The translations under genes were made by a program, and so were the position numbers. The notes under the pieces are model-generated. The model saw only the letters and a list, made by a program, of their open reading frames with translations, was not told the DNA's origin and did not search any database. 6,109 bases of DNA, taken from assembly GCA_014377795.1 (NCBI GenBank), contig JACMOY010000031.1, forward strand, positions 1 through 6,109, written 5' to 3'. How positions within the stretch are numbered: position 1 is the first letter of the stretch; every line of letters begins with the position of its first letter. Positions 1-3,846 of the stretch are shown in pieces. This DNA is from Actinomycetota bacterium. GTDB lineage: Bacteria > Actinomycetota > Actinomycetes > Actinomycetales > Angustibacteraceae.

Positions 1-163
1 GGGCGGCTCACTCACCGTGACCGCCGACCTCGTGCACGTCGACGGGCGGCTGGTCCGCTTCGACGTCGCGGCCCACGACGCCCAGGGCGCCGTGGTCGGC
101 CACGCGGAGGTCACCCGCGTGCTCGTGCAGCGGGACCGCTTCCTAGCCCGGACCAAGGGCTGA
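1..163 (+). CDS. C-terminal end of a FlK-like hot-dog-fold thioesterase (partial)
   Basis: The frame starting at base 2 is open from the window edge to a TGA at 161-163, giving the last 53 residues. It reads as the final beta-strands of a hot-dog-fold protein: VTADLVHVDGRLVRFDV, then AAHDAQGAVVGHAEVTRVLV, then QRDRFLARTKG. The pattern V-x-VDGR-x-(V/L)-RF-x-V, an acidic turn, G-x-(A/T), R-V-x-V and a final D-R-F-L-A is typical of the FlK-like thioesterase family, named after fluoroacetyl-CoA thioesterase. These small cytoplasmic proteins hydrolyse acyl-CoA thioesters. The catalytic residues lie upstream of the window, so neither activity nor substrate can be judged. A stem-loop follows the stop codon immediately. 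A related hot-dog protein that is not a thioesterase remains possible. Confidence 0.7.
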   Translation, partial: GGSLTVTADLVHVDGRLVRFDVAAHDAQGAVVGHAEVTRVLVQRDRFLARTKG

Positions 164-164
164 G

Positions 165-183
165 CCGGCGCATACGGCGCCGG
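165..183 (+). terminator. Stem-loop just after the thioesterase stop codon
   Basis: A perfect 7-bp inverted repeat, CCGGCGC (165-171) and GCGCCGG (177-183), encloses a 5-base loop and begins one base after the TGA. No T-tract follows, which is common for hairpin ends in GC-rich actinobacteria. Its position fits a terminator for the thioesterase gene. Termination activity is inferred. Confidence 0.5.
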
Positions 184-386
184 ACCGGCGTAGCCCTGAT
201 CCGCAGAAGCCAGGGGCGCAACGTCTCATCCACCAGGACCGCTCGGTCGCGTGCCCGCCACGCTTCCGGGAACATCACGGACAACACGTCTTCGGCCATC
301 GCGCGGTCATCGCACCGCCGGGCGCAGTAGCGGAACACGTCCTGGGCGTGCGCGTCGTGCGCGGCCGAGAAGGCGTCGAGGGCCGA
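165..386 (-). pseudogene. Truncated remnant of an ECF (sigma-70 family) sigma factor, region 2
   Basis: Read on the minus strand from about 386 down to 165, one frame gives about 74 residues matching sigma region 2 of actinobacterial ECF factors. Visible blocks are ALDAFSAAHDAHAQDVFRYC, then ARRCDDRAMAEDVLSVMFPEAW, then RARDRAVLVDETLRPWLL. The AED...(V/F)...F-x-EAW signature and the LRPWLL motif of region 2.4 are the landmarks, followed by an Arg-rich tail. The remnant has no credible start codon with a ribosome site at its upstream end. Region 4 (the -35-binding domain) is absent, because the frame runs into the antisense of the thioesterase gene and stops at 111-113. A working ECF factor is usually about 160-200 residues or longer, so this is best read as a decayed fragment. 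It could conceivably be expressed as a small region-2-only protein, but nothing in the sequence supports that. Confidence 0.6.
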
Positions 387-636
387 ACTTGAGACCAGGT
401 GCGCGCTGCCGCAGGAGCCCCGCGCCGGGCGTCGATGAAGTGCAGATGTGCGGCCGCGACGCGCGTGGCCCCGCCCGCCGGCCCGTTCCCGCAACTCCTT
501 GCGCTCGAGTGCCGCAACTGTCGACCTAGGCCATCAGGTGGCGCAGTGCAGCAGGTGCGGCCACGCCGATAGGCGAGGGAAGGACGCACCGTCTTCGGGC
601 TGGCCCGGCGGGCGGATCGCGGCCTCGGGCCGAATC
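387..636. other. Gene-poor stretch between sigma remnant and toxin-antitoxin operon
   Basis: Both strands have open frames here, but they are Arg/Pro/Ala-rich products of high GC content and show no recognisable domain. No start with a convincing ribosome site was found. The stretch probably includes the lost upstream part of the sigma-factor gene. I see no RNA gene or insertion-sequence end. Confidence 0.4.
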
Positions 637-658
637 GGTGCAGGAGGCCTCTTGCACC
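637..658. repeat. 22-bp near-perfect palindrome upstream of the yefM operator
   Basis: The left half GGTGCAGGAGG (637-647) and right half CCTCTTGCACC (648-658) are inverted copies with one mismatch (G643 against T652), which would still be a G-U wobble in RNA. It ends 14 bases before the TGTACA-type operator and overlaps the proposed -35 hexamer at 652-657. It could be a second regulator-binding site, a terminator hairpin for leftward or rightward transcription, or a recombination scar. The sequence does not decide between these. Confidence 0.6.
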
Positions 659-680
659 TCTATACAACCTGACGTACAGT
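652..680 (+). promoter_or_regulatory. Probable promoter of the yefM-yoeB operon
   Basis: TTGCAC at 652-657 and TACAGT at 675-680 are separated by 17 bp and resemble -35 and -10 elements (3 of 6 and 4 of 6 matches to the consensus). The -10 would overlap the left operator hexamer, so antitoxin binding would block RNA polymerase directly. An alternative -10, TATACA at 661-666, lies in the same AT-richer patch but lacks a good -35. Confidence 0.45.
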
Positions 681-690
681 TTCCTGTACA
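673..690. promoter_or_regulatory. YefM-type operator: two TGTACA-like hexamers
   Basis: CGTACA (673-678, one mismatch) and TGTACA (685-690, perfect) have centres exactly 12 bp apart. The same bases also form the inverted repeat GTACAG (674-679) and CTGTAC (684-689) with a 4-base spacer. In Escherichia coli the yefM-yoeB operator is known to use TGTACA core hexamers with this 12-bp centre spacing. The site lies directly before the ribosome site GGGAGG (691-696) and the antitoxin start. Binding by the encoded YefM, strengthened by YoeB, is inferred from this match. Confidence 0.75.
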
Positions 691-701
691 GGGAGGTCAT
701 C

Positions 702-959
702 ATGAAGACCATGAGCTACACCGAGTCTCGCGCTCGCTACGCCGAGGTGCTTGACGGCGTCGCCAACGACCGCGAGGAAGTCATCATCACCCGCGCCGGT
801 CATGACCCTGTGGTTATCGTCTGCCTCGAGGACTACGAGTCTCTGCGCGAGACGGCGTACCTGATGCGCTCGCCCGCCAACGCACGACGACTTCTCGACG
901 CCATGGAGCGACTCGAGGCAGGCAGCGGTGAACCACACGACCTGATCGAAACCGCCTGA
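702..959 (+). CDS. yefM: YefM-family antitoxin (Phd/YefM fold)
   Basis: This 85-residue protein is the antitoxin of a type II toxin-antitoxin pair. It neutralises the YoeB-type toxin encoded one base downstream and represses their shared promoter. The N-terminal part (residues 1-60) has the family hallmarks: MSYTESRARYAEVLDGV at residues 4-20, REEVIITRAGHDPVVIV at about 24-40, then LEDYESL. This is the DNA-binding and dimerisation domain. The tail (about 50-85: ETAYLMRSPANARRLLDAME and following residues) is the expected toxin-wrapping segment. ATG 702 is preferred because GGGAGG (691-696) sits five bases upstream. A second in-frame ATG at 711 is possible. Codon choice is visibly less GC-biased than in the genes right of 1650, which suits a horizontally moved module. 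Regulation is probably by the TGTACA-type operator just upstream. Confidence 0.93.
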   Translation: MKTMSYTESRARYAEVLDGVANDREEVIITRAGHDPVVIVCLEDYESLRETAYLMRSPANARRLLDAMERLEAGSGEPHDLIETA

Positions 960-960
960 G

Positions 961-1218
961 GTGTTGCTCGTCTGGGACGAGAACGCCTGGCAGGACTATC
1001 TATGGTGGCAAGCGCAGGACCAAAGGGTCCTCAAACGCATCAACGCGCTGCTAGCCGACATCCAGCGCAACGGCAACGACGGAATCGGCAAGCCGGAAGC
1101 GCTCAAGCACGACTTCGCCGGCTACTGGTCCAGGCGCGTCACCGATGAACACCGCCTCGTGTACAAAGTCATCGACCAAGAGGTCCGGATCGCCGCATGC
1201 CGCTACCACTATGGGTAG
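961..1218 (+). CDS. yoeB: YoeB-family mRNA interferase toxin
   Basis: This 85-residue protein belongs to the RelE/YoeB family of ribosome-dependent endoribonucleases, which cut mRNA in the ribosomal A site and halt growth when released from YefM. The residues known to matter in E. coli YoeB are present at the same numbers: Glu46 (GKPEAL), Arg65 (DEHRLVY), and His83-Tyr84 in the C-terminal CRYHYG. The N-terminal W-D-E-N-A-W-x-D-Y and the central RRVTDEHRLVYKV are further family signatures. Length is normal, with no frameshift. The start is GTG, one base after the antitoxin stop (957-959), with no separate ribosome site. This implies translational coupling, which keeps toxin output below antitoxin output. 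The toxin therefore looks intact and active. Confidence 0.94.
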   Translation: MLLVWDENAWQDYLWWQAQDQRVLKRINALLADIQRNGNDGIGKPEALKHDFAGYWSRRVTDEHRLVYKVIDQEVRIAACRYHYG

Positions 1219-1272
1219 TCCCTGCATTAGATCCGGGCGAGCCACGTCGCCTTGACGCGGCGGAGTGGGGTA

Positions 1273-1298
1273 GGTCCCCGGAGTTTTCCCCGGGGGCC
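1273..1298 (+). terminator. GC-rich stem-loop downstream of yoeB
   Basis: GGTCCCCGG (1273-1281) can pair with CCGGGGGCC (1290-1298), giving nine pairs with one U-G wobble around an 8-base loop that contains TTTT. It begins 54 bases after the yoeB stop. There is no following T-tract. Its position suits an end for the toxin-antitoxin transcript, but this is inferred. Confidence 0.4.
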
Positions 1299-1491
1299 AT
1301 CGTCCTGCCATCGGCAATCTGCTGCAGCTGATCCGTGGATGACCGTGGAACACAGAAGACTGGACAGCGCCTGGTCGCCTAGCGTCCCCCCGTGACGCCG
1401 ATCATGACCACGGGGCCACCGAGGAGTTCGACCAGGACAGGCTTCTCGCCCAGCCATACGTGAGCGATCACGATGGCGAAACCCTGCAGAC

Positions 1492-1514
1492 CTTCTGCAG
1501 CCGAAGGCTGGAAG
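1492..1514 (-). terminator. Possible terminator stem-loop after tRNA-Val
   Basis: On the minus strand, CTTC (1514-1511) and CAGCC (1510-1506) pair with GGCTG (1502-1498) and GAAG (1495-1492) around a UUC loop, with a two-base bulge (1497-1496). The structure starts 32 bases beyond the tRNA 3' end. It could stop or help process the tRNA transcript. No T-run follows. Confidence 0.35.
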
Positions 1515-1546
1515 CCCTAAAACGGCTGTGACCTGCGGTCATGTCG

Positions 1547-1619
1547 TGGGCCCGGCCGGGTTCGAACCGACGACCGCCGCGGTGTAAGCGCGGTGCTCTA
1601 CCAGCTGAGCTACAGGCCC
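1547..1619 (-). tRNA. tRNA-Val (anticodon UAC)
   Basis: Read on the minus strand, the sequence folds as a standard 73-base tRNA. The acceptor arm GGGCCTG (1619-1613) pairs with CGGGCCC (1554-1548), including one T-G wobble, and the discriminator A is at 1547. The D-arm is GCTC AGCTGGTA GAGC. The anticodon stem CCGCG/CGCGG encloses the loop CTTACAC, so the anticodon is TAC, reading GUA/GUG valine codons. The T-loop is the canonical GGTTCGAACC. The 3' CCA is not encoded: the next bases are CGA. It lies 36 bases downstream of the ahpE stop on the same strand, with no separate promoter visible in the gap. Confidence 0.95.
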
Positions 1620-1627
1620 CCAGCCGG

Positions 1628-1647
1628 GCCGGGGCCGGGGCCCCAGC
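1628..1647 (-). other. Stem-loop between ahpE and tRNA-Val
   Basis: On the minus strand, GCTGGGG (1647-1641) pairs with CCCCGGC (1634-1628), seven pairs with one wobble, around the loop CCCCGG. It fills most of the 36-base gap. It may be a terminator for ahpE, a processing signal for a joint transcript, or simply a GC-rich tract. Confidence 0.35.
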
Positions 1648-1655
1648 CCAGGCGC

Positions 1656-2123
1656 TCACACGCTCGCGAGCGCCGACCGGTAGGCGGCGAGGTCGCGCGC
1701 CTCGCCCGGGCCGTTGACGACGGCCCAGCGCAGGACTCCCTCCTTGTCGACCAGGAAGGAGCCCCGGGTCGACATGCCGGCGGAGTCCAGGAAGACGCCG
1801 TACTGCTGCGAGACCGCGCCGTGCGGCCAGAAGTCCGACAGCAGCGGGAACGTGTACCCCTGGGCGTCGGCCCACGCGCGCAGCGTGTACTTCGGGTCGC
1901 ATGACACAGCGAGCACCTGGACGTCGTCGTTCTGGAACCCGGCGATGTCGTCGCGGATCTCGCACAGCTCACCCGTGCAGATTCCCGAGAAGGCGAACGG
2001 GTAGAACACGATCAGCACGTTCTTGTCGCCGCGAAAGCCCGACAGCGACACCATCTCGCCGTTCTGGTTCACCAGGGTGAAGTCGGGGGCGGTCTCTCCG
2101 ACGACGACGGGCGACTCGCTCAT
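1656..2123 (-). CDS. ahpE: AhpE-type peroxiredoxin
   Basis: This 155-residue cytoplasmic thioredoxin-fold peroxidase reduces hydroperoxides or peroxynitrite through a reactive cysteine. The thioredoxin-like core begins at VGETAPDFTLVNQNGEMVSL (residues 8-27). The peroxidatic motif is YPFAFSGIC, with Cys49 in the position of Cys45 in M. tuberculosis AhpE. The usual motif Thr is a Ser here (Ser46). Arg120 (STRGSFLVD) matches the conserved active-site Arg116 with the same four-residue offset. Cys54 follows the reactive cysteine as C-x4-C, the spacing of the resolving cysteine in BCP-type enzymes, and Cys75 lies in VLAVSCDP. The length is normal. The ATG at 2123-2121 is supported by GAGGGG (2135-2130) six bases upstream. 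It diverges from the MDMPI-family gene, and tRNA-Val lies downstream on the same strand. The electron donor (for example mycoredoxin/mycothiol) cannot be read from the sequence. Confidence 0.93.
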   Translation of the reverse strand: MSESPVVVGETAPDFTLVNQNGEMVSLSGFRGDKNVLIVFYPFAFSGICTGELCEIRDDIAGFQNDDVQVLAVSCDPKYTLRAWADAQGYTFPLLSDFWPHGAVSQQYGVFLDSAGMSTRGSFLVDKEGVLRWAVVNGPGEARDLAAYRSALASV

Positions 2124-2152
2124 GCTGGGCCCCTCGGTTCACGTGGGGTTCG

Positions 2153-3127
2153 GTGCGGCAGGATGCCAGTGTGTCAGGCAGCCGCGGTCAGGTCGTGCCC
2201 TCGCCCGGCGAGCGCGGACTGGCGTCGCACCGGCCCACCGACGTCGCCGCGTTGCTGGACCCCGCGTGGGCTCACGTCGAGCGAATCGCCGAGGTCATCG
2301 ACCTGGACGCCGCCACGCGCCTCCCCGGCTGGACGGCGCGGAACGTGCTCGTGCACCTCGGCTCGTGGGACGACCCTGGCTTCGCAGACTCGTTGTCGCA
2401 CAAGGTGATCGAGGCTCGCGGCGGTCTGGTCGAGCCTGCCGAGGACACCGACGCGCGCAACGCGCGACTGGTCGCGACGCACCACGACGCGAGCCGCGAC
2501 GAGGTGCTCGCAGCGCTGCGACGGGCCCGGCGCAGCACATCGGCCTACCTGCTGGGCCCGGACGTCGGGGCGACCGGCACGGTGCCGGTCTCCAGCGTCA
2601 TCGGCGAGCTGCCGCTGACCGGTCTTCTCGTCGCCCGGGCCTACGAGCTGGCGGTGCACACCCTCGACCTCGCGCCGGCCGGCGCGAGGCCCCCCGACGA
2701 CGCCCTGCTGACGGCGGGCCTGGCCGCCCTGGTCGACGTCACCGGAGCGCTGGTGGCCCGCCGTGAGCTGACCACCACGTTCGCCGTCGCCACTCCCGTC
2801 GCCGGGTGGGTCGTGGTCACCTCGGGTGGTGACTGGACCACTGCCGCACTCGAGCGTGGCCGGTCGCTTCGCTCGGCGCGCGCGCCGGGCCTCGAGGGCA
2901 CCGCGACCGACGTGCTGGACGCCTCAGCCGGTCGGGCACCCGCGGCCGCGCTGCTGCTCACCAGGCGGCTGCGCGCGCACGACGTCGCGGCGCTGCTGCA
3001 GGTGCTGCCCGCCATCCAGGACGCGCCCGGGCTGCCCGGTGGCGCGGCCCTCCGGGCTGCGGCCCGGGTGCTGGCGGGCGCGGGACGCGCCGCCGGGGGC
3101 CTCGCGGCCCGCCTGCCCCGGCGTTAG
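2153..3127 (+). CDS. Mycothiol-dependent maleylpyruvate isomerase (MDMPI/DinB-fold) family enzyme
   Basis: The protein is up to 324 residues, in two parts. Residues about 30-175 look like the MDMPI N-terminal four-helix DinB-type bundle, with LPGWTARNVLVHLGSWDD carrying His68, and ARAYELAVHTLDLAP carrying Glu165 and His169. His68, Glu165 and His169 (E-x3-H) correspond to the metal-binding His52, Glu144 and His148 described for Corynebacterium MDMPI, so the metal site appears intact. Residues about 200-310 resemble the SCP2-like C-terminal domain: AGWVVVTSGGDW, then LEGTATDVLDASAGR, then RRLRAHDVAALLQVLP. Such enzymes transfer or use mycothiol, but the substrate is unknown. The start is uncertain. 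GTG 2153 has no clear ribosome site, whereas GTG 2171 (318 residues) has GCAGGA (2158-2163) seven bases upstream. The start lies only 29-47 bases from the ahpE start, and the stop lies 8 bases from the convergent DUF3052 stop. Confidence 0.8.
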   Translation: MRQDASVSGSRGQVVPSPGERGLASHRPTDVAALLDPAWAHVERIAEVIDLDAATRLPGWTARNVLVHLGSWDDPGFADSLSHKVIEARGGLVEPAEDTDARNARLVATHHDASRDEVLAALRRARRSTSAYLLGPDVGATGTVPVSSVIGELPLTGLLVARAYELAVHTLDLAPAGARPPDDALLTAGLAALVDVTGALVARRELTTTFAVATPVAGWVVVTSGGDWTTAALERGRSLRSARAPGLEGTATDVLDASAGRAPAAALLLTRRLRAHDVAALLQVLPAIQDAPGLPGGAALRAAARVLAGAGRAAGGLAARLPRR

Positions 3128-3135
3128 GGCGCGGT

Positions 3136-3567
3136 TCAACGGCGACCGGTGCGCGGGGCCACCAGCCGGGTGACGCTCCAGTCGGTGCCGGCCGCGCTCG
3201 TCGAGGTGCCGTGCAGCCCCGCTGCCAGAGCGGCCTCGACGATCTCGCTCGGTTCGACGTGACCGTCGCGGCCGGCCTTGGGCGTGAGCAGCAGCACCGC
3301 GCCCCGGTCGGCCAGGTTGCCGAGCGCGTCGACCAGAGCGTCGACGAGGTCGCCGTCGTCGTCGCGCCACCACAGCAGGACGGCGTCGGCGACGCCATCG
3401 GAGTCCTCGTCGAGCAGCTCGCTGTCGACGACGTCCTCGATCGCCGTACGCACCGCCTCGTCGACGTCGTCGTCCCAGCCGAACTCCTGGACCACGTTGC
3501 CCTGCTGCAGACCCAGCCGGGTGACGACCCCTCGCTCACCCGCGGCGTCCGCGGTGGAACCCACCAC
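3136..3567 (-). CDS. DUF3052 family protein
   Basis: This 143-residue protein belongs to the actinobacterial DUF3052 family (M. tuberculosis Rv2239c type), which has no assigned biochemical role. Family blocks are RLGLQQGNVVQEFGWDDDVD (residues 17-36), an acidic segment around DSELLDEDSDGVADAV, LLWWRDDDGDLVDALVDAL (about 64-82), LLLTPKAGRDGHVEPSEI (about 92-109), and the ending TDWSVTRLVAP. It is strongly acidic, has no signal peptide or membrane span, and is probably cytoplasmic. The GTG start at 3567-3565 is supported by a G-run (3580-3574) six bases upstream. In mycobacteria this gene is adjacent to ahpE. Here the MDMPI-family gene lies between the two. The 117 bases upstream (3568-3684) must hold its promoter, but I see no clear -35/-10 pair there. 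Confidence 0.9.
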   Translation of the reverse strand: MVGSTADAAGERGVVTRLGLQQGNVVQEFGWDDDVDEAVRTAIEDVVDSELLDEDSDGVADAVLLWWRDDDGDLVDALVDALGNLADRGAVLLLTPKAGRDGHVEPSEIVEAALAAGLHGTSTSAAGTDWSVTRLVAPRTGRR

Positions 3568-3684
3568 GTGCTACCCCCCCAGCGCTGTCACCGGGGCCGA
3601 GCGGTCCCGAGTTGGTGCGTAGTCCACTAGAGAGTGCCCGTCCAGCGCAACTGGCCACCCGGTCGGCGCCCCGGCTCGAGCGCC

Positions 3685-3843
3685 TCAGCCGGTGAAGAGC
3701 TTGGACGCCTTGAGCAGCGTCTGGTAGATGCCGTAGACGAGCGGGACGCCGACGACCAGCCACGAGGCGGCGAGCAGGCCGGGGTTGGTGTTGATCGCGG
3801 TGCTGGTGTCTGCGGTGTCAGGAGACTGCCTGCTGGTGCTCAT
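3685..3843 (-). CDS. Small single-span membrane subunit of an OFA-family MFS transporter
   Basis: This 52-residue reading frame runs from ATG (3843-3841) to TGA (3687-3685). The protein begins MSTSRQSPDTADTSTA, a polar Ser/Thr-rich stretch, followed by one hydrophobic span at about residues 22-43 (LLAASWLVVGVPLVYGIYQT) and a short basic tail, KASKLFTG. This N-out-polar, one-helix design with the span sequence W-L-x-V-G-(V/I)-P-L-x-Y-G matches the small proteins found next to OFA-type transporters and annotated as MFS transporter small subunits. It starts three bases after the transporter stop codon, with GGACGGG overlapping the end of that gene as its likely ribosome site, so translation is coupled. 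It probably assembles with the transporter in the cytoplasmic membrane. Its molecular role is unknown to me. Confidence 0.82.
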   Translation of the reverse strand: MSTSRQSPDTADTSTAINTNPGLLAASWLVVGVPLVYGIYQTLLKASKLFTG

Positions 3844-3846
3844 GGG

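Larger units (their letters stand above)
1219..1546. other. Gene-poor interval between yoeB and tRNA-Val
   Basis: No convincing gene is visible in these 328 bases. A plus-strand frame is open from 1343 to a TGA at 1529-1531. Its composition is protein-like (GATEEFDQDRLLAQPYVSDH, then DGETLQTFCSRRLEALKRL), but it has no ATG and no ribosome site, so it may be a gene fragment. CTGCAG occurs twice (1484-1489 and 1495-1500). Two stem-loops in the interval are listed separately. No integrase, insertion-sequence end or second copy of the tRNA 3' end was found. Confidence 0.4.

Noticed and set aside
602..620. A GGCCCGGC stretch resembling the tRNA-Val 3' end, considered as an attachment-site copy
   Set aside because: Only about eight GC-only bases match, and the similarity breaks down before the diagnostic TTCGAA of the T-loop. 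No integrase gene is present.
275..712. A 145-codon minus-strand frame through the region upstream of yefM
   Set aside because: The predicted protein is Arg-rich, with a start inside the yefM ribosome-site region. The recognisable sigma-factor similarity in this area is in a different minus-strand frame.
1484..1500. Repeated CTGCAG pair as a possible mobile-element footprint
   Set aside because: Two copies of a six-base palindrome 11 bases apart are too short to mean anything alone. No matching terminal inverted repeats or transposase were found.
3625..3636. CACT-agag-AGTG inverted repeat upstream of the DUF3052 gene
   Set aside because: Four-base arms are expected by chance, and no promoter elements line up with it.
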